Assembly (NCBI GenBank): GCA_017591395.1
Contig: WEDG01004275.1
Location: 62,001 to 126,000 of the forward strand
Direction: 5' to 3'
Origin: Schistocephalus solidus
Taxonomy: Eukaryota > Platyhelminthes > Cestoda > Diphyllobothriidea > Diphyllobothriidae
DNA length: 64,000 nt
Under the pieces are notes generated by a model. The model saw only the letters and a list, made by a program, of their open reading frames with translations. It was not told where the DNA came from and did no database searches. The translations under genes and the position numbers were made by a program. Positions 43,901-54,289 of this stretch are shown here, piece after piece; the first letter of the stretch is position 1; every line of letters begins with the position of its first letter.

Positions 43901-44522
43901 TTTGGGAGGCGAAGGGACGTGTTGGTCAGAATAAGGCGGTGTTCAGCGCAGGTTCGTAGGAGAAGAAGACCGTTGTCATTGAAGCCAGCGAGACCATGGG
44001 GACCCAGCACTCCTCTCAACGAAGCACGGTCTGTGCCGACGCGGGCGTTAAAGTCACCAAGGACAATTAACTTATCCGCCTTCAGCACAGTCGCCAAGAG
44101 GGAGTGTAGATTGTCGTAGAATTCGTCCTCGCCGCATCAGAGCTCGTCATTGGGGGAGCGTAGGCACTGATGATGGTGGCGAATTTGTCTCCCCAAAGAG
44201 GCAGGCGAAGGCTCATAAGACGATCATTGATACCCTGCGGCAGACAGGGCAGACGTCCCACGATGCCGTTCTGAATGGCAAAGGCGAAACCAGCGTCGCG
44301 TCGCTCAGCCTTTGGTCGGCCGCTCCAGAAGAAGGTGTAGCCGGCACCCACCTCCTCCAGCTGACCCTGTTCAGAGAATCGGGTCTCGCTGAGAGCAGCA
44401 ATGTCCACCTTGTAGCGCGCCAGTTCCCGAGCGACTAGCGCCGTCCTCCGTTCCGGCCGGTTGCTCCTCCGATTGTCTAAAAAGGAACGAACATTCCAGG
44501 CTCCTAGTGTGAGCGGACTCAC
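40965..44522 (-). pseudogene. RTE endonuclease - RT - C2H2 zinc-finger polyprotein
   Basis: The start is [17 protein letters not shown] (ATG at 44,522). Endonuclease: [40 protein letters not shown] (after a frameshift near 44,100) and TDHRLVISK. Linker 43,689-43,200 has DIQSTALDVLGRA-like sequence and GYADRNEWKNFF. RT: SEKAPGSDKIPAEI, HLYKKKRNRQLCDNHRGISL, CGFRRHRGT, FVDLTKAFDTVNRDGLW, NGVKQGCVLAPTLF and the catalytic [10 protein letters not shown] near 42,310. The thumb [20 protein letters not shown] follows at about 41,745. Fingers: [18 protein letters not shown] (third ligand H, last C), [25 protein letters not shown] and CPHCIRAFTHRIGLFGHM-type, ending at KNLR. Damage: small deletion/frameshift near 42,955 and a CGA-to-TGA stop at about 42,364-42,366. 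Confidence 0.85.
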
Positions 44523-45258
44523 CCGAGCAGCCCGGAGCGTACCCAGAAGATAACGGATAAGGGTATTTGGAGAGGAGTTGTTTTGATATTGTTAGGAGTT
44601 TTTTGACCGCATTTAATTGCAGTCTGCTAGCCACGGTCTGCTGCAGCTGTCGTGAGACCCAGCATTTGTTTAGGGCACCTTTTCTAGCCCCCTCCCCCGC
44701 GAGACGGTAAGCAGTGCTATCCCTAACTAGGGCTGCTTAGTCACCCAGGCGGCTACTGAACTCCACTATGGGTTACGATTTGGGTTAGTGAGAGAACGAC
44801 CGATTCGCCTGGGCTGCCTACGTGATTGCATGTCGCCCTCGCCGTAGGACTTTTCGACCGTGGGGAAGGAGGGAAGAGTGAGGATAGAGGGAGAAGAGGA
44901 TGGGTAGAAGCAAGAGTAAGGAGAGGAGGATAGAGGAGGGGAGAGGGGAGTGGAGTGGGAAGAGGAGAGGAGGAAGGGCAGGGAGGACGGGAGAGGACAA
45001 GAACAGGGAGAAAGGAGCAGACGTACCGGGTGTGAAGACACACACAACACCGGAGACCCTCACCTGGTTTAGCCCGCCGGTCGTGGCGGTTGCCCGGGGT
45101 GTGGCCGCTGGGAAGAACCAGCTTCGAGGAGCCACAGGTGAGAGCTGGGTACCAGTTAGAGACGGCCACAGGAGCATTCACCACCTGTACGAGACAAATG
45201 GAGCGACCAAATGCTATCTGTGTAGTGCTGCCCCTAACAAGTACCCCCTACACCCCAC
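44523..45258 (-). promoter_or_regulatory. RTE unit B 5' UTR with GA-rich tract
   Basis: Leader collinear with the unit A leader. A purine-only-like tract (about 44,858-45,022 on plus; polypyrimidine on the sense strand) is greatly expanded relative to unit A. 45,040-45,258 matches 38,805-39,031. The 5' end again abuts the target motif. Confidence 0.5.
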
Positions 45259-45270
45259 TAGTGCTACATA
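45259..45270. repeat. RTE target-site motif, right outer copy
   Basis: 'tagtgctacata' joins the 5' end of unit B to satellite, which resumes with 'gatacacacagacaaacatc' in phase with the monomer broken at 34,458. Confidence 0.7.
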
Positions 45271-47323
45271 GATACACACAGACAAACATCATTACTATCG
45301 TATCTAAATAACTACCGTCAGTACCTACCATAAGCACTCCGTTCCTCAGTTTAACATGGCTACTGACTGACACATATGTTTACTGAAATATCTAAAATAC
45401 AGCCGTCAGTACATCTGATTTGCAACCCCTTTCAGTATTCAACGTGGCAACTCACTGAAAAATTTCAAAATTGCCATACCTAACGTATTATCTTTAAATC
45501 CTACCGTTTGCAGTCCAGTACATTAATGACCTTACCTGCTCATGGGTGCTTTTAATTGCTGCAATATCTAACTTAGTACTTTCAATTCCTACCTTTATCA
45601 GTCCCTTCCTTAGATCACCATATCTTACGTTCAACATATCTTACCAACCGAGAGCAGCCCCCTACTCAGTTGACCATATATAGTAGCTGACACATTTTAG
45701 TACTGCTTTATCTAACATACTAAAGTCAATACGTACCGTAGGCAATTACCTCCTCAGTTCATCATGTCTACGCACTGATATATGCCATAAATGTCATATA
45801 AAAATTACTGCTGTCAATATCTACCATTATAAGTCCCATACTCAGTTTACAATATTTACTTGCCGGCACTTGTTTACTTACATATCAAACTACTTACCGT
45901 AAATAAACATCCTTAGCAATGCACTCCTAATTTCACCATGTCTATACACGAAACTCTTAATTAAGGCCATATCTAACTTACTACCGTCAAAACAAACCAT
46001 TTGCTGCCCACTACTCAGTTCAGCATATCTGCCCAACGGAACGTTTTATTACTGCAATATCTTAATACCTATCGTCAAAAGTGGCCGTTAGCATTCATTG
46101 TCTCAGTTCCGGATGTGTGCACATGGGCACAGTACAGTTCTGCGTTATCTTTCTAACTAACGTTAAAACCTATCGCTATGAATACATTTCTTAGTTGACC
46201 ATATTTACTCACCGACACATCTCATTGCTGATATATCTACCTTACAACGGTTAATGTCTACCGTTAGCTTTTCCTTCCTCATTTTAGTGTTTTTAGATAG
46301 CGGCACATGTCAATACTGCCATATCTTACTAACTACCGTCCACACCTACCTAAAGAAGTCCGTTACTAACTTAACCATATTTACTATTGATACATGTCAT
46401 TACTATTATATTAAGTCTAATATCGTCAATGCCTATCGTGAGTAGTCTCATACTTAGCTGACCATATCTACGCACAGGCAGTATTCGTTACTGCCAAGTA
46501 CAACTAACTACCGTCAATACCCACCATGAGGAGTCCACTACTTACTTTACCATATCTACTCACCGGCACAATTATTCACTGCCATGTCTAATTTAATAGC
46601 ATTAATACCTGCCATGAGCTGTCCGATACACAGTTGACCATATCTTCTCCTTGGCAAACGTCGATGCTGACCTATCTACCTTACAACAGTCAATAATTAC
46701 CCTTAAAATTCTCTTCCTCAGCTCTGTCTCTACATAACAACACCTGTCATTACTGCCATGTCAATTAACTACCGTCAGTATCAACTGTTAGCTGTCTACT
46801 ATTCAGTTTATCATATCCACACAACAGCAAATTTCATTACTGCAGTATCTTTTTACTACCGACAATTGGTACTGTTAGCATTTCCTTTATAATTTCATCA
46901 TTTTTGCACTCCGACACATCTCATCACTGCCTTATCTTTATAACTACCGTCGAATTCAGAGCTAGAACTCCAGTTCTCAGCTGATCATGGCTACTCATAT
47001 ACACACGTCGTTGCAGACATTTAGAATTTAGAATTTATATTTGGTTAGCACCGGGAAGGTACTGTCTAAGCATATCTACATATCTACCTTACAACAGTCA
47101 ATACTTACTATTAGCATTCTCTTCCTCACTTCAGTGTGTCTACTCACCAACGCATGTTATTACTGCGATATCCAACTTTATACCATCAATGCCTACCATC
47201 AGCAGTCCCCTACTCAGTTGAACATATTTACTCACTGACATTTTTCATTACTTACACATCAAACTCACTATCATAAATGCAAATCGTTAGCAATCCACTC
47301 GTTAGTTTACTGTGTCTATAAAC
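45271..47323 (+). repeat. Satellite block 3, monomer about 88 bp
   Basis: About 23 monomers, same sequence family and orientation as blocks 1 and 2. Examples of the 'accatat(c/t)tac' landmark are at 46,197, 46,375, 46,460, 46,547 and 46,637. It is the continuation of block 2, split by the RTE cluster, and is interrupted once by a roughly 50-bp LINE tail at 47,020. Confidence 0.9.
47020..47072 (-). mobile_element. Extremely 5'-truncated family C tail
   Basis: The terminal TTTAGAAT-type repeat plus 'gttagcaccgggaaggtac' and 'tgtctaagca' match the last ~50 bp of family C (7,546-7,602; 59,943-60,004). Satellite borders both sides. 'catatctacatatctacc' at the right edge contains a duplicated 'atatctac', compatible with a short target duplication. 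Confidence 0.7.
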
Positions 47324-47492
47324 GTTTCGATACGGGAATTCTTCCAACCGACTGGAAAACAGTTCACATTACACCGCTTTACAAAAGTGGTAGTCGTGCA
47401 CTTACTTCAAACTACAGGCCTGTCAGATTGAACTCTATCTGTTGCAAGTCATTGAGAAGGCTGTTAAAAAACAAATAAATGCTTTATTTTAA
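47324..47492 (+). pseudogene. CR1 family A RT fragment, about 170 bp
   Basis: It encodes FDTGILPTDWKTVHITPLYK and SGSRALTSNYRPV, then SICCK, and after a one-base shift IEKAVKKQINALF. This is the RT segment between the linker and the HGFR motif of family A. Neither a 5' part nor a 3' tail is present. Its right side is cut by the family C copy, suggesting that the family C insertion truncated a longer fragment. Confidence 0.65.
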
Positions 47493-47499
47493 ATGTATA

Positions 47500-50400
47500 T
47501 TAAGTTCCGAATTCTGAATTCTGAAAGTAAGCGCGGGGAAGACACTGTCAAAACGAACGTAAGTATCAACATAAAATTATAGCAATGTATGCAGATAAGT
47601 GTACAAATCTATAATAATATAGGCAGAACTTGTCCTGTAAGGGCAATAGTTAGTGATGTTTTGAAATTACTTGTGGACTAGGAAATACGCAGTGAAAAAA
47701 ATCTTACCTTTAAAATGGAAGAAGAGTTTAATTGGCCTCAATTTACAAAAAAAGAATGTAGAAGAAAAAACTGCTTAGGAAAATAAGGTTAGGGGTAGAG
47801 TAGGCTAATACTGAAGCAGAATTTTAGAATGAGATAGTGAAACGTCTATATGGTCCATTATTTATCACTAAGGCACACAATACAAAGTCTCACGAAAATA
47901 CGTCAGTGAACTTGAGGCCTCAGCAGCACATAATTCAGAATTTAATTCTGAGGGTGCGAACTATCGGACGAAACGGGAAAATGTTTCGACCGTGTACGTC
48001 CAAATGACTTGCATCGTTTGAATGGCTGTTGGTATAAAGAGACATCATTGTTCCTGGGAGACTAGAGGTAGAGAAATATAGTTTTCCAGAAGGTCCCTTA
48101 AATTTTCGATGGTCCTTTCTCCTAGTCATGAAGAAAGCTGCTGAGAAAAGATGAGGAAAATAAAAGTTTAATAAAATGAGTGTTAAGATAAATGTACAGT
48201 CTTCGCTTGAATGCAGATAGAGTAGTTAACAACCTTATTTCAATTGGCAAGTTATTCCAAATTGACATAAAATTAGAAGCAACAAATATATAGCGTTTGC
48301 ATGTGGAGAATGAAGGGGGAGGTATAATTATAGCTGAATTTCTTAGGTTATAATGAAGACTAACGATGACAATGTCAAAAATCTTGGGTAGATTTGAACT
48401 ATAACTAATTTGAAAATTGAGACAAAAGCCTGCATTCAGTCTACTGGCTCTAATAAATTTTAGCTTCGTTAACTGGCATCTAGTTGAATAGGAGTTTTTG
48501 TGAAATTTCTTTTGCCATTTTCAAATTTTAAACAGCCGGATTCGTTCATTAAACCGAAGAAAGGACAGAAAAATGCAAAAATGGGAAGCCCGAACATACG
48601 ATTAAGTATAAATTTGATTTCAGGATCGCAGAAATTATAAGAAATAAAGCCGAAAATCTGCGCAGCTCTGGCCGTAATTCTATCGGCGTGAGGGGAAAGA
48701 TCTAATTGATTGTTGTACCTTAAGCCCAAGTCCTTGATGGACGAAGATTCAGTCAAAGGGCAACCTTTATAAATAGCAGGCTGTGGCAGCCTTGAAGGCC
48801 CAAAACACATGTAGTATCACTTGAAGTTGAAAATTCAATTTTCCACGTGGAGCTCTACGCCGAATGAGCGTCTAGTTCAAAATAAGTTGTTTCTAGACAT
48901 CGTTCGGCCGTAGAGTTAGAGAAGGAATACACGTATTTGAGGTCATCAGCATAAATATAAGATAAAGAATGTTTAACTACCGATGCAATATCATAAATGT
49001 AAAGTAAAAAAAATCGAAAGACCTAAAAACGGTACATTGAAGGACACCACTCATGATCTGGGAAGCCCTTGAGCATGAGAAAAACCACTAACACCTTTTG
49101 TTTTTGAGCAGATAGGTATGATCAAAAAAGTAAGTAAGGGGACTACGAAATCCTATAGCCTCTAGTTTAGCAAGAAGTTGTCTATGAGGTACTTCATCAA
49201 ATGCCTTACAAGGGTCAAAATATATAACAACTACAGATAGCTGATCATTATAAAGAAAAGAAAGTAGAGTTAGAAAAGAGTTATTGCAGGTTTCACACGA
49301 GTGGTCCGGTAAAAAGCCATGTTGGGAGGAGTTGAGAATTTTATTACTTATGCAGGAATCCGTAATTTGTTTTGAGGTTAGTTATTCAAAGAGTTTATCA
49401 AAAGACAGCATTTTATAACACCGTGACAGTTATGAATGTAAGAGCGGGAACCAGATTCAAATACTGATATTATAAAAGAAGTTCTCCAATAATCAGGGAA
49501 GAAACCGTTTTCAAGAAATACTAAGAATAATTTGCTTCGTTAGGATGCAAAATCTCTTAACTGTTTAATAAGTGAGTTTGGCATGTTATCAGTTCCAACC
49601 GAATGTGCATTTTGAAGGTGAAATATTTCTTTGTGAATACGTGAAGACGAGAAATTAATGGATATTAGATTTGAATCTGAATTTTAAAGCAGATTGATTG
49701 AGTGAGTGAGGCTAGTTTCAATGGTAAAGTGGTTGGCAGAAAATGAATTTAACATTTCTGCCTAGCCCAAATCCTCTGTAACTAAATTTTTCTTACATTC
49801 AAGTAAAGGCAGAGTTACGTTCAGATGTTTAGCCGATGACCGAACGTGGAAGGCTTTAGTAACAGATTTGGATGAATTGGCATCCCTAAGTTTCCCATGC
49901 TTTCTATGCCTATCTCGCGCGATCCTTATTTTCAATTTTAATTCAACTATTTGTGCAATCCTTAAGTGAACTGACAAAGAGATTTTAGATGGATAGTAAA
50001 GTTGCTTTCGTAATTCTTTTATATGTGTTGGAGAAAATGTGAAACATTAGAAGAAACTGTATTCGAACTAAAAATCTTAATCGGAATAAAAGCCTGGATT
50101 TTCCTTTTTCGATCTGCAATAGCTCATGGGAAAAGTTTGGATCATTGATTGAAAATATGGGATGCCAATCTAGGATGCTTACGAATTTTTTTATTATTCA
50201 ATGGTTTGTGTAATCAAAGTCAATGTTATTACATTTTACTTCATGTTTTGTAGAAAGGGAGAACGCAAAACAACAGTGAATTAGTGTTTGATAACGTTTG
50301 AATAGATCACGATGGAAATTCATAGAGAGGGTGAACATCATTTGTAAAAATTAAACCTGAAATCCTGTCATATCTAGTGACTGGACTTACCATTAGGATT

Positions 50401-51563
50401 ATGTTTGAAAAATTAATAGTATTGACCAATTTCTGAAGTTTTGGCAAAGACGAATTTGCCTACCAGTCAATGTCTGGCAGATTAAAATCGCCTTCGATTA
50501 TTTTGACATCTAATTGAATCCCCGCAACTTTTTCAAATAGTTCACAGAGCTCACTTTCATTTTCAAAATAACACGGAGGTTTATAGCCATAGCCCATTAC
50601 CGCTTTTTATTGTGCGGGAGGATGACTGAAACAAAGCATACATTTCCAGAAAAAGACGAAATGTTAAGGTGAAAAGGGAAATGTACAAAAGAGGACTGAA
50701 TACAAACAAGGCAACTACTGCCAAATTTTTCAGCGCAGTCTTGTCGGTACAAATTGAAATTATCTAAAGCGAGCGTCAAGTCGGAGATAAGAGAGTAAAC
50801 CCAGGGTTAATTGAGGCAAAGCACATCTGGATCAAGCTTATAAACTGTGCGTATTCCTGAGCTGCAGGTTACGTTTTATAATAATTTTGTAAAAAAGGAA
50901 GGTTTGGTGGAGGAGAAGAAAACTGCAGAGAAGAAACAAAAGATGGGAAACAAAATTGCTCTGGTCTATAATTTGTCGAAATGTTATTGTTAAAAGAACT
51001 AAGATTATTGTACAACGTCATATTTGGACGAAAACGATTAAAAGGAAGGCTATATTGTGACGGGGGAAAGATGGGGGTGACATTTAAATGAGATTTTGAG
51101 GGAAGTTAGTATAGCTTGGCGGAAAACGTGCATTTGAAAAAAGAAAAAAATGAATTTGAAATCTTTTAACATAATAAGAAGACTTAATTATTTGGGGATT
51201 ATGGACACTTTTTGTGTTAGAAAAATGCTAACTTGAGCGTTCGCATCTGTTGTAGATGCTGAGGTGTTAGCAAGTTTCCCATCGATAATGACATTACTGA
51301 TTTTGACCTCTGACTTAACACATAACGCAAATTTACTGGGGATGGGTTCTAAGGTTTAGTATATTTGTTACATAGAGCAGGCGTGGTTTGCTTGAAAGGG
51401 ATAAGAAGTGGCACCGAAACGACTTAACGCGAACCAGGAACAAGGTGAACAGGTTAAAAATCAAATTGAATTGAAATTCCTGTTGATCCGGAGGGCTGTG
51501 GGCTTGCAGTAGCTAGATGGCCAACCTCTGAGATAATTTTTTGTATTGTAGATATAAACCTAG
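47500..51563 (-). mobile_element. CR1 family C, old degraded copy
   Basis: 3' end at 47,505-47,527 (ATTCTGAATTCTGA-type tail). The RT C-terminal part at 48,810-48,469 has CFGPSRLPQPAIYKG and SSIKDLGLRYNNQLDL. YADD-region antisense is near 48,945, linker at 49,977-49,762, and endonuclease pieces at 50,779-50,597 (YRQDCAEKF). The ORF1/ORF2 junction with the T6A heptamer is at 50,890-50,896, and ORF1 remnants run to 51,563, where a perfect palindrome begins. It is clearly more diverged from the other two copies than they are from each other. The N-terminal ~550 bp of ORF1 and the 5' UTR are absent. Confidence 0.8.
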
Positions 51564-51694
51564 GCTTCTCGTTTGCCAATGAGGGTGAAACCCGCCCTAC
51601 GAGCACCAGCCCCGCCTGGCCCCCTCTGGCCCAGGGGGCCAGGCGGGGCTGGTGCTCGTAGGGCGGGTTTCACCCTCATTGGCAAACGAGAAGC
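51564..51694. repeat. Perfect palindrome, 62-bp arms, 7-nt loop
   Basis: The left arm 51,564-51,625 and right arm 51,633-51,694 are exact reverse complements; the loop 51,626-51,632 is ctggccc. The outer 31 bp of the left arm continue family C ORF1 ('gcttctcgtttgccaatgag', ending 'gtgaaacccg'). The inner ~31 bp are GC-rich sequence not seen elsewhere in the window. The frame across it is palindrome-driven and should not be called a gene. Confidence 0.95.
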
Positions 51695-52010
51695 AGCCCC
51701 TTTTCCTTTATACCGAACGCCCACCGCCCATAGCCTTCCCTTTCCTAATCGGCCACTTCTTATATACCCATAATTATTGTTTTATTGACGGCCCAATTTT
51801 ATACAATTAATATGGCTTACTTTTGGATCCATTCAAGCCATTACTGCGAAATACCAACTCACTCATGAAATAGGGATATGTGTCAGATGAAATTTGCAAA
51901 GTAGTTTATTATAAAAAAATAAATAAAACTGTACATGCGTTGGATAAACTTGTCAAAGTTTGTCCACATGGTTGGCGTTATCCGGTGGTGGTTCCTACAA
52001 AATAAGAAAT
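51695..52010. other. Spacer after the palindrome
   Basis: No gene is recognised. Sequence composition changes abruptly from the LINE to unrelated AT-rich DNA. Confidence 0.4.
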
Positions 52011-52280
52011 ATGTTGGTTACCGTGGGGAACATTATGAAAAGAGTTATAAATATCAAAGAAAGGATTAAAATAAATATCACTACAAAAAAAAATATGTTG
52101 GTTACCGTGGGGAACATTATGAAAAGAGTTATAAATAACAAAGTAAGGATTAAAATAAATATCACTACAAAATAAGAAATATGTTGGTTACCGTGGGGAA
52201 CATTATGAAAAAGAGTTATAAATAACAAAGTAAGGATTAAAATAAATATCACGACAAAATAAGAAATATGTTGGTGTAAG
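52011..52280 (+). repeat. Tandem repeat, period about 86 bp, three copies
   Basis: 'atgttggttaccgtggggaa' starts at 52,011, 52,095 and 52,181, with a fourth truncated start at 52,268. Units end in 'aaataaatatcac(t/g)aca'. Copies are nearly identical, so the array is recent. It lies 0.4-0.7 kb beyond the 3' side of the transposase pseudogene and could be a subterminal repeat of that transposon, or an independent minisatellite. Frames on either strand simply follow the repeat. Confidence 0.85.
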
Positions 52281-52713
52281 GACATTGAGATACTTAACAT
52301 GTTTTCGGGAGTAGACTGCGTTGTGCAATTTGGACCACTGTTGAGACATTCCGGAAGCTGAATAAGTATGCTGGATTAATTCAATGGAGTAGTTTTACCT
52401 TCTCAGTTGCCTCCCGGTGTTTTGATCTGCCACCATACCTATCTCTAGCACCATGGAACCAGTCAATAGCTGTTCTGCGAATAACATACGCGGAACAGTT
52501 ATTGAAGCTGGTATTTCAGCGAATTGCTTCTGTCGAAAGTTAGGGAAAGGTTTAGACGTACCTGTAAAAACTTTATAGAGCGGGCACCCAATAAGTGACC
52601 GCTTATCAGTGGAGCCGGCCCAGCAGAAGTTAAGACATAGGGGTGGTCCAATGAATTATGTCGACATGTTCAAAATGCATTAAAATCTTATTCATACGTG
52701 TATACGGAAAACT
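52281..52713. other. Spacer without recognised feature
   Basis: No coding frame, RNA gene or repeat that I can support. It may be the 3' non-coding part of the transposon whose pseudogene follows. Confidence 0.35.
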
Positions 52714-54289
52714 TTAATAAATACAAGTAAAAAAACGTTTGAAAACAGTCATTGTTTTTAGGAATGTGTGCAACAAGGGAATGAAAATAAAGTGATCATC
52801 AATGTTAAAAGCAACATATTTACATATAATGTCAGAAAGGGTTGCAGTCAAAGGAATAGTTGCCAAAGTTGTGGCTTTAAACATGAAAAGGCTAGAAGAA
52901 GAAATGGATGTTGTAAAAAAGTCACAACAGTCAAAAAACGGACGGTAATGTATTCCGTTAGCGGCAATAGCTGTCAGAGCGCACAGTACGCCACCGATCA
53001 GTACCACGTTGTCTGGCACATCCGTCGACAGCACGTAGCCATTGTGGAAGATGGCAGGTGAGCTGCGAGGTAGCTGTAAATATCATGGTACACCCTCATC
53101 GTCGTCCAACAGCATGGAGCATGATGGCAACTCAGGCATACGTCTTTCTGAAATCGCCTGTAGACCTGTGCGGCTATGTTTGTTGTGCCCTTTATCGAAT
53201 TACGAATGATTTGAAAAAAAGACTCAAAAGGAAAGGCAGAAAAATTATCCAGCACTCCAAACCGACTCACATCTTCATGAAGGTGAACTAAACAATGAAT
53301 ATTATATACAATCTCTGCATAACTGTACAATATGGCAAATTGGAAACAAAGTTACTTAACAAAAGGTGGGCAAAATCAAACCAGGTCTTATGTAAAATAG
53401 GATGACAAAAAATATACACTGCAACAGAAAACTGCAAAAAATGCATATAACGGTCATTGTCAAGATATGGTTTTAAAACAACAGGGCCTATGTACAGCAC
53501 AAATTGACGAAATTCGGCTTTCACCTGCCGGACACATGAGCGAGCTGGTGAGTCGCATATGACATTGGATAATTTAACTTTCATTATTTGCCCAGTGTGT
53601 GGAATCAGTAGGCCAACTCCCAAAATTTCTTTCAATTCATCAATGCAATTCCTCAAAAACTCATCCAGTGGCTCCGGCTTGCCGAATCCAGAGAACACAC
53701 CGACTACAAACGGCCGTCCAACTACCGGGTAGTTTACCCGAGCCTTCAAACAACTTCATTCCATCGATGTGCAACTGGATGCCCATTTCAGGAATTTTAG
53801 TTTCTCGGCGGTGATTTAACTCATCCAGTAAACCACGCCCAAGGCCCATATGAACATAGCTCCCATTATTCAGGACCTTGTTAATGCAAGAACGTGGAGT
53901 ACGCAATAACGTCCTTGGCTCCTTCGGAACCTCAGGGTGGTAAGGACGGAGCATATGCAACAAAGCTTTCACGGTAGCAAGCGGCATGTTCGTCTTCTGG
54001 CAGACGTCCTGCAAATCAGCTACAAAACATCTGCCACGTAATTCGCTTGATTCTTCGGTGACCCCTATTGATTCTGGATTCCAACACAGAATAAAGTTGT
54101 CTGAAAACCTACCATTTGAAACCTCGGGAAAGAGTTCGGGCATTTAGGCTCCGGTGAGGGGTTTGACGCTAACGACGAAATTGGTAATGGATCATGTGCA
54201 ACTTCGCTAGCAGCATGATACGCCTGCATAGCACGCAATACCCTCTTATACACGGTGCACCTCTTTATTCCGTAATATTTATGCTTCAT
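52714..54289 (-). pseudogene. Tnp2/CACTA-like transposase pseudogene
   Basis: On the minus strand: an N-terminal segment from MKHKYYGIKRCTVYKRVLR (54,289); MPLATVKALLHMLRPYHPEV (about 53,965); RTLLRTPRS; YVHMGLGRGLLDEL; IQLHIDGMKLFEGSG (about 53,745-53,790; the D of DG is a likely catalytic residue); after a +1 shift RPFVVGVFSGFGKPEPLDEF; and NVICDSPARSCVRQVK (about 53,540-53,580; second acidic motif D-x-PAR). The Cys-rich segment that normally follows is absent. The C-terminal part (53,330-53,150) has YNIHCLVHLHEDVSRFG and LDNFSAFPFESFF, typical of this animal transposase family. I assign it to Tnp2-like transposases from motif memory. Terminal inverted repeats were not found, so element borders are unknown. 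Confidence 0.5.

Larger units (their letters stand above)
39419..45258 (-). mobile_element. RTE-type LINE unit B with RT and C-terminal zinc fingers
   Basis: A complete 5.84-kb unit on the minus strand: 5' UTR (45,258-44,523), one long ORF with interruptions (44,522-40,965: endonuclease, linker, RT, three C2H2 fingers) and a 3' UTR of tandem modules (40,960-39,419). A single endonuclease-RT ORF without a separate ORF1 is the RTE layout. The finger array at the C-terminus is not part of standard RTE proteins. It is inactive through at least two frameshifts and one TGA. Confidence 0.85.

Noticed and set aside
51573..51773. 66-codon Pro/Gly-rich plus-strand frame
   Set aside because: It is produced by translating the GC-rich palindrome; it has no homologue and no independent support.
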